64,000 nucleotides of DNA. It comes from Microterricola viridarii (GTDB lineage: Bacteria > Actinomycetota > Actinomycetes > Actinomycetales > Microbacteriaceae). Position numbers and translations under genes: made by a program. The first letter of the stretch is position 1; the number at the start of each line of letters is the position of its first letter. Shown piece by piece: positions 51,324-59,730 of this stretch. The stretch covers positions 496,001-560,000 of the forward strand of contig NZ_LT629742.1 of the NCBI RefSeq assembly GCF_900104895.1, read 5' to 3'. The notes beneath the pieces are model-generated. The model saw only the letters and a program-made list of their open reading frames with translations, did no database searches and was not told the origin of the DNA.

Positions 51324-52328
51324 GTGACCAAAGCAGACCTGAGCAAGCGCCCGGCGCAAGTTGCCGCCATGTTCGACGAGGTCGCCGAGGGATACGACCG
51401 CACGAATGCCGTCTTGAGCATGGGCAACGCCACACTGTGGCGGGTCGCAACCACCAAGGCGGTCGGTCCCAAGCGCGGCGAACGCATCCTCGACATGGCC
51501 GCAGGAACGGGCACCTCCAGCGCCAGCCTCGCCGCCAGCGGCGCGCACGTCGTTGCCGGAGACTTCTCGCCCGGCATGATCGAGGTCGGCCGCAAGCGCC
51601 AGGCGCACATGTCGAACATCGAGTTCGTCGAGGCGGATGCCACGGCCCTGCCCTTTGCCGACAACGAGTTCGACGCCGTCACGATCAGCTTCGGCCTGCG
51701 CAACGTCGTCGAGCCGGAGAAGGCCCTGGCCGAGTTCTACCGGGTCACCAAGCCCGGCGGCCGCGTCGTCATCTGCGAGTTCTCCACCCCTCCCGTCGGC
51801 TTCGTGCGCTGGGGCTATGGCTGCTACCAGCGCTACGTCATGCCCACCCTGGTCAAGCTGGCCAGCACCAACGACGCCGCCTACGACTACCTCAACGAGT
51901 CGATCCGCGAGTGGCCGGACCAGCGCACGCTCGCCTCGTGGCTGCGCCGCGCCGGGTTCACCGGCGTCGAGTTCCGCAACCTCACCCTCGGCGTCGTCGC
52001 CCTGCACCGCGGCGTGAAGCCGCTCGCCGCCGCAGATGCCGCGCAGGAGGCCCCGGCCGTCGAGGCTGTGCCCGCCGCAGCCCCGGCCGCCGAGACGAAG
52101 GCCGCCGAGCAGGCGACTGCCAAGCCAGCTGCCGCTAAGCCCGCTGCCGCGAAGCCCGCACCCGCGAAGGCTACCGCCGCCAAGCCGGCCGCTGTGAAGC
52201 CGGCTGCCGCGAAGCCCGCACCGGCGAAGCCCGCCGCTGCCAAGCCCGCACCGGCGAAGCCGAGCACGGCCAAGCCCCGCACCCCCGAAACTCCTCCCGC
52301 GTCGCCCCCCGAGACCGCGGCATCCTAA
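51324..52328 (+). CDS. menG: demethylmenaquinone methyltransferase with long Ala/Lys/Pro tail
   Basis: 334 residues. The first 230 are a standard UbiE/MenG methyltransferase: ERILDMAAGTGTSSASLA binds S-adenosylmethionine, TISFGLRNV and EFSTPPVGFVRWGYG are family motifs. It performs the last menaquinone step. Unusually, about 100 further residues follow, consisting of AAKPA/APAKP repeats with regularly spaced lysines, like the tail of histone H1 or HupB proteins. TACACT (51311-51316) is 7 nt before the GTG; an ATG 21 nt earlier is less likely. Confidence 0.9.
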   Translation: MTKADLSKRPAQVAAMFDEVAEGYDRTNAVLSMGNATLWRVATTKAVGPKRGERILDMAAGTGTSSASLAASGAHVVAGDFSPGMIEVGRKRQAHMSNIEFVEADATALPFADNEFDAVTISFGLRNVVEPEKALAEFYRVTKPGGRVVICEFSTPPVGFVRWGYGCYQRYVMPTLVKLASTNDAAYDYLNESIREWPDQRTLASWLRRAGFTGVEFRNLTLGVVALHRGVKPLAAADAAQEAPAVEAVPAAAPAAETKAAEQATAKPAAAKPAAAKPAPAKATAAKPAAVKPAAAKPAPAKPAAAKPAPAKPSTAKPRTPETPPASPPETAAS

Positions 52329-52355
52329 ACACATCGCAATCGTTAGGCTGTAACA

Positions 52356-53459
52356 GTGAAACCGAGTGTCCCCGTTGTGCGTCGCGGCAGTGCCCTTGCA
52401 TCGCAGCTCGGTCTCAGTGACCGCATCCTTGCGACATCCGCCGACCGCAGTCTCGCCAAATCGATCGACGCCGGCCTCGACCGGGTCGAGGAGGGCCTGC
52501 TGCGCGAGGTCCGGTTCGCCGACGCGATCGCCGACGTCACCACCCGCTACCTGCTGAACGCCGGCGGCAAGCGGGTGCGCCCGATGCTGACGCTGCTCAC
52601 CGCGCACCTCGGCGACGGCGTCACCGACGAGGTCATCACGGCGGCCCAGGCCATCGAGATCACCCACCTCGCCTCGCTCTACCACGACGACGTCATGGAC
52701 GACGCTGACAAGCGCCGCGGCGTGCCCAGCGCGCAGACCGTCTGGGGCAACTCCGTCGCGATCCTCGCGGGCGACCTGCTGTTCGCCCGCGCCAGCCAGC
52801 TCATGGCCGGCCTCGGCGAGGGCGCCATCCGCCTGCAGGCCGACACCTTCGAGCGCCTCGTCCTCGGGCAGCTGCATGAGACCGTCGGCCCGAACCCCGA
52901 AGACGACCCGGTCGAGCACTACATCAACGTCCTCGCCGACAAGACCGGCTCGCTCATCGCCGCCGCCGCCCAGGCAGGCATCATCTTCTCGAATGCGCCG
53001 AGCGCGTTCGAGCGGCCCATCGTCGAGTTCGGCGAGCGCATCGGCGTCGCCTTCCAGCTCATCGACGATGTCATCGACCTCTCGCAGCAGCCGGAGGAGA
53101 CCGGCAAGGTGCCCGGCACCGACCTGCACGCCGGCGTCGTCACCCTGCCGCTGCTGCGCCTGCGCGAGCTGGCACTGACGGATGCCGGGGCAGCCGACCT
53201 GCTCGCGCGCCTCCAGGAGCACGTGCTCGGCACCCCGCTGCCCGCCGCGGACGGCGACCCGGCTCTCCGCGCCGCGGCCGTCGCACAGAGCGCCGCCCTC
53301 GTCGACGAGCTGCGCGAGCACGCCGTCACCGCATCCACCCTGGCCGAGGCGCACAGCTGGGCGCGCAACGCCGTGGCCGCGCTGGCCCCGCTGCCCGACG
53401 GCAGCGTCAAGAAAGCACTGACCCGTTTTGCAGACACCATCGTCGAGCGTTCCAGTTAG
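52356..53459 (+). CDS. trans-polyprenyl diphosphate synthase
   Basis: 367 residues. The first Asp-rich motif is SLYHDDVMDDADKRRG (D111-D115), the second FQLIDDVIDL, and GGKRVRPMLTLL binds the pyrophosphate. The enzyme makes the long prenyl chain that MenA attaches to DHNA. Chain length cannot be judged from the sequence alone. TAGGCT (52344-52349) lies 6 nt before the GTG start. The following flavoprotein gene begins 19 nt after its stop. Confidence 0.92.
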   Translation: MKPSVPVVRRGSALASQLGLSDRILATSADRSLAKSIDAGLDRVEEGLLREVRFADAIADVTTRYLLNAGGKRVRPMLTLLTAHLGDGVTDEVITAAQAIEITHLASLYHDDVMDDADKRRGVPSAQTVWGNSVAILAGDLLFARASQLMAGLGEGAIRLQADTFERLVLGQLHETVGPNPEDDPVEHYINVLADKTGSLIAAAAQAGIIFSNAPSAFERPIVEFGERIGVAFQLIDDVIDLSQQPEETGKVPGTDLHAGVVTLPLLRLRELALTDAGAADLLARLQEHVLGTPLPAADGDPALRAAAVAQSAALVDELREHAVTASTLAEAHSWARNAVAALAPLPDGSVKKALTRFADTIVERSS

Positions 53460-53478
53460 CTCAAGTGAGGACGAACCC

Positions 53479-54867
53479 ATGACCAAGCTTCGCCTGGCCA
53501 TCGTAGGAGCCGGCCCCGCCGGCATCTACGCCGCCGACATCCTATTGAAGGCCGAGAAGTCCTTCGACGTGTCGATCGACCTGTTCGACGCCCTGCCCGC
53601 GCCGTACGGCCTCGTCCGCTACGGCGTCGCGCCGGACCACCCCCGCATCAAGGGCATCATCAACGCGCTGCGCGAGGTGCTCGACCGCGGCGACATCCGC
53701 ATCTTCGGCAACGTCAAGTTCGGCGAGGACATCACGCTCGAAGACCTGAAGCGGCACTACAACGCCGTCATCTTCGCCACCGGCGCCGTCAAGGACGCCG
53801 ACCTGAGCATCCCCGGCATCGAGCTGGAGGGCAGCTACGGCGCCGCCGAGTTCGTCAGCTGGTTCGACGGCCACCCCGACTTCCCGCGCGAGTGGCCGCT
53901 GGAGGCCCGCGAGGTCGCCGTCATCGGCAACGGCAACGTCGCCCTCGACGTGTCGCGCATCCTGGCCAAGCACGCCGACGACCTGCTCGTCACCGAGATC
54001 CCCGACAACGTCTACGCCGGCCTCAAGGAGTCTCCGGTCACCGACGTGCACGTGTTCGGACGCCGCGGCCCGACCTCGGTCAAGTTCACCCCGCTCGAGC
54101 TGCGCGAGCTCGGCGAACTGCGCGACGTCGACATGATCGTCTACGACGAGGACTTCGACTACGACGACGCGGCCCGCGCTGCCGTCGCCGGCAACAAGCA
54201 GGTCTTCGTCATCGACAAGGTGCTGAACCAGTGGCGCCAGCGCGAGGTCGGCCAGGCCAGCCGCCGCCTGCACCTGCACTTCTTCGCCAAGCCGCTCGAG
54301 GTGCTCGACGACGGCAACGGCCACGTCGGCGGCTTCCGCTTCGAGCGCACCGCGCCCGACGGCGAAGGCGGCGTCGTGGGCACCGGCGAGATCCGCGAGA
54401 TCCCGATTCAGGCCATCTACCGCGCCGTCGGCTACTTCGGATCGCCGCTGCCCGGCGTGCCGTTCGACAAGAAGCGCGGCGTCATCCCCAACCGGGAGGG
54501 CCAGGTGCTGGTCAAGGACCCGGATACCGGCCACAGCCAGCAGATGTACGGCGTCTACGCCACCGGCTGGATCAAGCGCGGCCCCGTCGGCCTGATCGGG
54601 CACACCAAGTCCGACGCCATGGAGACGGTGCGCCACCTGATCAACGACCTCGGCAACTGGTGGACCCCCGAGCAGCCCGACGAGGAGAGCGTCGTCAAGA
54701 TGCTCGACGAGCGCGGCATCCGCTACACCGACCTCGACGGCTGGCACAACCTCGACGAGCACGAGAAGGCTCTCGGCGAGGCGCAGGGCCGGACCCGCAT
54801 CAAGGTCGTGCCGCGCGAGGAGATGGTCGACATCTCGACCGGCACCGAGGCCGCCGCGCAGGCCTAG
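53479..54867 (+). CDS. ferredoxin/adrenodoxin-NADP+ reductase-like flavoprotein (FprA type)
   Basis: 462 residues. The FAD site is LAIVGAGPAGIYAADIL near the N-terminus. The APYGLVRYGVAPDHPRIKG block is diagnostic for adrenodoxin-reductase/FprA-type enzymes. The NADP site is VAVIGNGNVALDVSRIL, and GVYATGWIKRGPVGLIGHTK is the C-terminal signature. It exchanges electrons between NADPH and ferredoxins. Location at the end of the quinone cluster suggests a respiratory link, which is inference. GTGAGGA precedes the ATG. Confidence 0.92.
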   Translation: MTKLRLAIVGAGPAGIYAADILLKAEKSFDVSIDLFDALPAPYGLVRYGVAPDHPRIKGIINALREVLDRGDIRIFGNVKFGEDITLEDLKRHYNAVIFATGAVKDADLSIPGIELEGSYGAAEFVSWFDGHPDFPREWPLEAREVAVIGNGNVALDVSRILAKHADDLLVTEIPDNVYAGLKESPVTDVHVFGRRGPTSVKFTPLELRELGELRDVDMIVYDEDFDYDDAARAAVAGNKQVFVIDKVLNQWRQREVGQASRRLHLHFFAKPLEVLDDGNGHVGGFRFERTAPDGEGGVVGTGEIREIPIQAIYRAVGYFGSPLPGVPFDKKRGVIPNREGQVLVKDPDTGHSQQMYGVYATGWIKRGPVGLIGHTKSDAMETVRHLINDLGNWWTPEQPDEESVVKMLDERGIRYTDLDGWHNLDEHEKALGEAQGRTRIKVVPREEMVDISTGTEAAAQA

Positions 54868-54891
54868 GCCGCCTCGCCCCGACTGCAGGAC

Positions 54892-54949
54892 AGAGTGCCC
54901 AGGCACGGACGATCCCCAGGATCTCGTCTGGATCTGGGCACTCTTTCCT
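54892..54949 (+). terminator. terminator of the menG-fprA operon
   Basis: AGAGTGCCCAG (54892-54902) pairs with CTGGGCACTCT (54934-54944), with an imperfect inner ACGATCC/GGATCTCGT stem. It is followed by TTCCTTTCTC. Confidence 0.82.
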
Positions 54950-54989
54950 TTCTCGGCGGCGGCGGATGCCGGGGCACTAGGGTGGGCCC

Positions 54990-56012
54990 GTGACCGATTC
55001 GCGCAAGGCCGAGCAGTGGGTGCCCGACGTGCTGGGCGGCAACTTCGAGCAGCTGACGCTGCCGCTGAAGCCCGATGCGGAGGGCGAGGTCGTGGCGACG
55101 CTCGTGCGCTACACCGCCATGCGCCCGCTGGACCTGCGCACGCTACCGGCCGACGGCGCGGATGTGCTCTACGTGCACGGCTGGTCGGACTACTTCTTCC
55201 AGACCCACCTCGCCGAGTACTGGCGCAGCATGGGGGCGCGCTTCTACGCGCTCGACCTGCGCAAGTACGGGCGCAGCCTGATGCCCCACCAGACGCCCGG
55301 CTTCGTCGACGAGCTGAGCATCTACGACGAGGACATCGAGGCGGCGTTGGAGGCCATGGGGCACGGGGCGGTCAAGCCCGGGCCCAGGGTGCACGTCGAC
55401 AAGCGGCGGCCGCTGATCCTGATGGGGCACTCCACCGGGGGCCTCACGCTCAGCCTCTGGGCGGCGCGGCACCACGGCCGGGCGCAGGCGCTCGTGCTGA
55501 ACAGCCCCTGGTTGGAGTTCCAGGCGCGCGGCATCGGCCGCGAGGTGATCGCCCCGGCCGTCGTCCTCGGCGCGAAGGTGGCCCCGCTGGCGCCGCTGCC
55601 GACCGTCGACCTCGGCTTCTACACGCGCACCGTCTCCAAGGACCTCGATGGCGAGTGGGTCTACAACAAGCAGTGGCGCCCGCAACGCGGCTTCCCCATC
55701 CACCCGGCCTGGCTGAAGGCCGTGCTGCGCGGACACGGCACCGTCGCAGCGGGCATCGACGTCGGAGTCCCTGTGCTCTCCATGATGTCGACGCGCTCGA
55801 CCATCTCACTGGTCTGGTCGCCGGCGATGCTCACCAGCGACAGCGTGCTCGTCGTCGACGACATCGCGGTGCGCTCGCTCCGGCTCGGCCCGAGCGTGAC
55901 GGTGGAACGGCTGGACGACGCGATCCACGACGTGATCCTCTCGTCCAAGCCCGTGCGCGAGGCTGCGTTCGCCGCCATGACCCGCTGGCTGCGCGGCTAC
56001 CTGCCGCGCTGA
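54990..56012 (+). CDS. alpha/beta hydrolase (serine aminopeptidase/lysophospholipase-like)
   Basis: 340 residues. The nucleophile elbow is LMGHSTGG (S148), the oxyanion region VLYVHGWSDYF, and an acid/histidine pair is probably in VPVLSMMS and DAIHDVILS. Long insertions distinguish it from MenH, the SHCHC synthase missing from the window. It has no signal peptide. TAGGGT (54978-54983) lies 6 nt before the GTG. The substrate is unknown. Confidence 0.83.
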   Translation: MTDSRKAEQWVPDVLGGNFEQLTLPLKPDAEGEVVATLVRYTAMRPLDLRTLPADGADVLYVHGWSDYFFQTHLAEYWRSMGARFYALDLRKYGRSLMPHQTPGFVDELSIYDEDIEAALEAMGHGAVKPGPRVHVDKRRPLILMGHSTGGLTLSLWAARHHGRAQALVLNSPWLEFQARGIGREVIAPAVVLGAKVAPLAPLPTVDLGFYTRTVSKDLDGEWVYNKQWRPQRGFPIHPAWLKAVLRGHGTVAAGIDVGVPVLSMMSTRSTISLVWSPAMLTSDSVLVVDDIAVRSLRLGPSVTVERLDDAIHDVILSSKPVREAAFAAMTRWLRGYLPR

Positions 56013-56029
56013 CATCCGCCCTCCGCGCC

Positions 56030-56749
56030 CTAGGCGCGGGCGAAGGGGCCCGTGAGGGCCGACCACTGCAGAAGCATGATGGTCTTGGCGTCGACGATGT
56101 CGGTGCCGATCATGGCGAGGGCCTCGTCGATGCCGAGCTCGAGCGCCTCGATGTCCTCGCCCTCCTCCTGCAGGCCGCCGCCGGCGCCGGAGCGCGTGCC
56201 CTCGTCGTAGGGCGCCGCGAAGAAGTGCAGCCGCTCGGTGACCGAGCCGGGGCTCATGAACACGTCGAACACGTGCTCGACCGGGCCGATGGTGTGCCCG
56301 GTCTCCTCCTCGGCCTCGCGCCGGATCGCCTGCTCCGGGGCGTCGTCGTCGAGCAGGCCGGCGGCCACCTCGATGAGGTTGCCGTCCGGATGCCCGTTCA
56401 CGTAGGCGGGGAAGCGGAACTGGCGGCTCAGCAGCACGGTGCGCCTGGCCACGTTGTAGAGCAGGATGCAGGCTCCGTCGCCGCGGTCGTAGGTTTCGCG
56501 CTCCTCGACGGAGACGTGGCCGTCGCTGTGCTGGAAGTCAAAGGTGGTGGAGCGGGTGACGAACCAGTTCGAGGTGAGCACGCGCACGTCGAGCACGTTC
56601 ACGCGCGGGTTGCCGGTGAGGCCCCGCCCGGCCTGGTCGAGGCCGGTGCGACCGCGGCGGTCGGGCACGTCGAGCCCGGGAATGCCGGCCCCACCCGGGC
56701 GCTCCGCCTGATCGGCGGGCGTCGCGGGCGAGGCCGGCTCCTCGGTCAT
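56030..56749 (-). CDS. NUDIX hydrolase (NudK/ADP-ribose pyrophosphatase-like)
   Basis: 239 residues. The NUDIX box reads GLLDDDAPEQAIRREAEEET then GH, keeping the REAEEE metal-binding core. FRFPAYVNGHPDGNLIEVAAG is typical of GDP-mannose/ADP-ribose pyrophosphatases. The N-terminal 45 residues are a disordered Pro/Gly-rich extension, which may indicate a later true start. Its ATG shares one nucleotide with the yajQ stop (TGATG), so the two are coupled. Confidence 0.85.
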   Translation of the reverse strand: MTEEPASPATPADQAERPGGAGIPGLDVPDRRGRTGLDQAGRGLTGNPRVNVLDVRVLTSNWFVTRSTTFDFQHSDGHVSVEERETYDRGDGACILLYNVARRTVLLSRQFRFPAYVNGHPDGNLIEVAAGLLDDDAPEQAIRREAEEETGHTIGPVEHVFDVFMSPGSVTERLHFFAAPYDEGTRSGAGGGLQEEGEDIEALELGIDEALAMIGTDIVDAKTIMLLQWSALTGPFARA

Positions 56750-57237
56750 CAGCGGAAGTTGACGAACTGGAGGGCGACGTCGAGGTCCTTGCCCTTCAGC
56801 AGCGACATGGTCTCCTGCAGGTCGTCGCGGCTCTTGGAGGAGACCCGGAGCTCGTCGCCCTGGATCTGGCTCTTGACGCTCTTGGGCGCCTCGTCGCGGA
56901 TGATCTTGTTGATCTTCTTCGCGTTCTCCGAGTCGATGCCGGCCTTCAGCGAGGTCTCGATGCGGTACTCCTTGCCGGAGGCGAAGGGCTCGCCGGCGTC
57001 CAGGCTGCGCAGCGAGATGCCGCGCTTGATCAGCTTGGCCTCGTAGACCTCGAGGATCGCCTTGGCGCGCTCCTCGCTGTTCGCCTTGATGAGGACCTTC
57101 TCGCCGCTCTGCTCGATCGAGGCGCCGACGTTCTTGAAGTCGTAGCGCTGGGCAACTTCCTTCTGGGCCTGGTGCAGGGCGTTCTCGCCCTCCATCGGGT
57201 CGACCTTGGAGACGATGTCAAAAGTGGAATCAGCCAT
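56749..57237 (-). CDS. yajQ: YajQ-family nucleotide-binding protein
   Basis: 162 residues, the normal length. Family blocks: MADSTFDIVSKVDPMEGENA, then QRYDFKNVGASIEQSG, IKRGISLRSLDAG and the ending LDVALQFVNFR. In some proteobacteria YajQ binds cyclic di-GMP; in actinobacteria the ligand is unproven. TAACAT (57249-57244, minus) lies 6 nt before the ATG, giving a leaderless start. Confidence 0.93.
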   Translation of the reverse strand: MADSTFDIVSKVDPMEGENALHQAQKEVAQRYDFKNVGASIEQSGEKVLIKANSEERAKAILEVYEAKLIKRGISLRSLDAGEPFASGKEYRIETSLKAGIDSENAKKINKIIRDEAPKSVKSQIQGDELRVSSKSRDDLQETMSLLKGKDLDVALQFVNFR

Positions 57238-57292
57238 GCCTCGATGTTAGCCCGCGGCGCGCTTTCGCGGGCGGGGCAAGGCGGCCGTGCGG

Positions 57293-58312
57293 CTACGCCG
57301 GGGGCGGCGTGGCGGTGCTGGAGCGCACCACCAGGTCGAACGGCAGCGCCACCGAGGGCTGCACGGGGTAGTTCCGCTCGGGGTGCAGCTCCTCCATCAG
57401 CATCTGCACCGCCTTCTCGCCCTGGGCCCGCGGGTACTGCGCCACCGTGCTCAGCCCGAAGAAGTCGGCGAGGTCGTGGTCGTCGATGCCGATGATCGAG
57501 ACGTCCCGTGGCACGCTCAACCCGAGGTCCTTCGCGGCGAGGATCGCGCCGATCGCCATCTCGTCGCTGGCCGCGTAGATCGCGCTCGGCCGGCCGTGCG
57601 GGCTGCCGAGCAGCTGCTTCGCCGCCTGGTAGCCGCCCTGGATCGTGAAGTCGGCCGGGCGGAACAGGGCGGGGTCGACGGGCAGGCCGGCATCCACCAG
57701 GGCGCTCTCATAGCCGACGCGGCGGCTGGACGGCAGGTGGAAGTCGACGTCGAGTTCGAGCACGCCGCCGATGTGGCCGATGCGGCGGTGGCCGAGGGCG
57801 ATCAGGTGCTCGGTGGCCAGGCGGGCCACGGCGGCGTCGTCGACGGCGAGGGTGCGGACGCCGGGGATCGGCCCGCCGACGCCGACGAGCGGCTTTTTCA
57901 GCCGGTGCAGCCGGGCGACCTCGTCGCCGGTCAGCTCGAGCGAGATGGCGATGACGGCGTCGACCCGCTGGCGCAGCAGGAAGTGCTCGAACACGCTCTG
58001 CCGCTCGCTGCCGTTGCCGGCCAGGTTGTAGAGGGTGACGTCGTAGCCGTCGCGCAGCAGGGCCTGCTGGGCGCCCTCGAGCACGGTGGAGAAGAACCAG
58101 CGGTTGAGGAACGGCACCACGACACCGATGTTGCGGGTGCGGCCGGAGGCCAGGCTCGACGCGTTCGAGGAGACGACGTAGCCGAGCGCGTCGGCGGCCA
58201 GCTCGACCTTGAGCTTGGTCGGCTCGGAGACGGAGCCGTTCCCGCTCAGCGCGCGCGAGACGGTGGCGGTCGAGACACCGGCGAGCTTCGCCACCTCTTC
58301 GATGCCGGCCAT
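57293..58312 (-). CDS. LacI-family transcriptional regulator
   Basis: 339 residues. The N-terminal helix-turn-helix is IEEVAKLAGVSTATVSRALS, with the hinge ALGYVVSSNASSLASGRTRNIGVVVP. The periplasmic-binding-protein-like domain carries HRRIGHIGG and YAASDEMAIGAI. These regulators usually sense sugars. No sugar operon is adjacent, so the target may be distant. GGAAGG precedes the ATG at 58312, and TAGACT (58358-58353, minus) is a plausible -10 box. Confidence 0.9.
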   Translation of the reverse strand: MAGIEEVAKLAGVSTATVSRALSGNGSVSEPTKLKVELAADALGYVVSSNASSLASGRTRNIGVVVPFLNRWFFSTVLEGAQQALLRDGYDVTLYNLAGNGSERQSVFEHFLLRQRVDAVIAISLELTGDEVARLHRLKKPLVGVGGPIPGVRTLAVDDAAVARLATEHLIALGHRRIGHIGGVLELDVDFHLPSSRRVGYESALVDAGLPVDPALFRPADFTIQGGYQAAKQLLGSPHGRPSAIYAASDEMAIGAILAAKDLGLSVPRDVSIIGIDDHDLADFFGLSTVAQYPRAQGEKAVQMLMEELHPERNYPVQPSVALPFDLVVRSSTATPPPA

Positions 58313-58428
58313 GCTGCGGCCACCTTCCGTTGTGCCTGCGGGATACGCCTGAAGTCTAGCGAGGAGGCCCCGTCGCGGTGCCGCCGGGCCGCCCGCGCGC
58401 CGTCGGTGGGGCGGGCGCCACGGCATCC

Positions 58429-58444
58429 GAAACGCCCGGGTTTC
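58429..58444. promoter_or_regulatory. possible LacI-type operator
   Basis: GAAAC-GCCCGG-GTTTC is an inverted repeat located about 117 bp upstream of the LacI-family start, between that gene and tRNA-Tyr. It has the G+C-centred symmetry of LacI-family sites, but the link is only positional. Confidence 0.3.
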
Positions 58445-58539
58445 CACTCGCTGTTTCCTCAATTTCACGAGATGGCCGTTGATACGTATGATTGTGGAGC
58501 GTCTTCGGTCAGGTGGATACATATGGTCGGGTGCGCACT

Positions 58540-58621
58540 GGCGAGTTACCCAAGCGGCCAAAGGGATCTGACTGTAAATCAGACTGCTCAGCATTCGGGG
58601 GTTCGAATCCCTCACTCGCCA
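58540..58621 (+). tRNA. tRNA-Tyr (anticodon GTA)
   Basis: An 82-nt class II tRNA with a long variable arm. The acceptor GGCGAGT (58540-58546) pairs with ACTCGCC (58614-58620), discriminator A58621. The anticodon stem TCTGA/TCAGA encloses CTGTAAA, giving GTA. The T arm has GGTTCGAATCC. CCA is not encoded. Confidence 0.97.
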
Positions 58622-58626
58622 CAGGC

Positions 58627-58661
58627 AAAACCCCGGAATCACTGAGATTCCGGGGTTTTTT
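58627..58661 (+). terminator. terminator of tRNA-Tyr
   Basis: AAAACCCCGGAATC (58627-58640) pairs with GATTCCGGGGTTTT (58646-58659) across ACTGA, running into a T6 tract. Confidence 0.93.
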
Positions 58662-58679
58662 CGTTCTCGGATGCCGGGG

Positions 58680-59537
58680 CTACTCGCTGAGCGGCGGCGA
58701 GTACTTCAGCACGAAGGCGAGCGCCTCGTCGGCCACCTCGCGCCAGCCGGAGTCGATGGTGAGCGAGTGCCCGCGGCCCGGGATCGTCACGAGCTCGGTT
58801 ACCCCCGGGTTCTTCGACTGCAGCTCGTAGCTGGCGTGGACGATGGCCGGCGGCACCGTGTTGTCCTTCTCGCCGGAGATGAGCAGCAGCGGCCCGCGCG
58901 CATCCGCCTTGGTGTCGACCTTCGTCTCGGCGAAGGGGTTGAGGTTGGCCGTGGCCGCCTGGAACAGCGGGACGCCGGAGGCGGGCACGTGGTAGGTCTC
59001 GTAGAGCTCGCGCGCCTCCGCCTCGTCGAGGTTGTTCGCCCAGCCAAAGGTGAACTCCTCGAAGGTGAGCGCGACGGCACGGTTGACGTTCGCCGGGTTC
59101 CGCAGCACCGGGAACGCCGACTTGAGCGAGGAGCGCGGCAGCGTCAGCACGCCCTGGAACGGGGCGTTGTCGATGGACACCGTCGAGGAGGCTGCCCCCT
59201 CGCCGGCGATCTTCTGCGCGATCAGCCCGCCGAAGGAGTGGCCGATGACAACCGGCTGCTGGGTGAGCGCCGAGATCGCCTCCAGGTAGTGCTCTGTCAC
59301 CTGCTTGACCATCTTCTTCGCGAAGACCTCCGGGTCCTTCCTCGCCGCCTCGACGCTGTCCGGGTCGTCCGGCCAGCCCGGCGCCAGGGTGACGTAGCCG
59401 TTGTCCTCGAACAGCTCCCGCCACTTCTGCCAGCTGCTGGAGAGCAGCCAGAGTCCGTGGATGAACACCACTGGTCGGGCCTCCGACTCATTGGCGCGTG
59501 CGACTTCGAGCTGTTCCGATTCGGTCAAGCTGCTCAC
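58680..59537 (-). CDS. alpha/beta hydrolase
   Basis: 285 residues. RPVVFIHGLWLLSSSWQKW is the oxyanion-hole region, VIGHSFGG the nucleophile elbow (S101), LLLISGEKDNTVPP the acid region and GRGHSLTIDSGW the catalytic histidine. It is probably a cytoplasmic esterase or lipase-like enzyme of unknown substrate. I chose the GTG at 59537 because GAAGAGG precedes it at 7 nt. An upstream ATG would add 26 low-complexity residues. It is convergent with tRNA-Tyr. Confidence 0.85.
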   Translation of the reverse strand: MSSLTESEQLEVARANESEARPVVFIHGLWLLSSSWQKWRELFEDNGYVTLAPGWPDDPDSVEAARKDPEVFAKKMVKQVTEHYLEAISALTQQPVVIGHSFGGLIAQKIAGEGAASSTVSIDNAPFQGVLTLPRSSLKSAFPVLRNPANVNRAVALTFEEFTFGWANNLDEAEARELYETYHVPASGVPLFQAATANLNPFAETKVDTKADARGPLLLISGEKDNTVPPAIVHASYELQSKNPGVTELVTIPGRGHSLTIDSGWREVADEALAFVLKYSPPLSE

Positions 59538-59730
59538 GGTGGACCTCTTCCTCGGGCGCAGTGCCCGTGATGCCGGATGGGCGGCTCCGCCCGGCACGAT
59601 GTTACGCCGCGCCACGACCCCTGAACAGGGGGCGTAGCATTCACGGGTTTTCGAGCGGCCTCACAGCGCGCTGCGGGGCCGCTCTGCGAAACTTGACTCC
59701 ACCCACGGCGCGCAGAGGAGTTGGATCGAC

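Noticed and set aside
52080-52300. CRISPR-like or tandem DNA repeat
   Set aside because: The repetition is at the protein level (AKPA units inside menG). The DNA units vary and there are no spacers.
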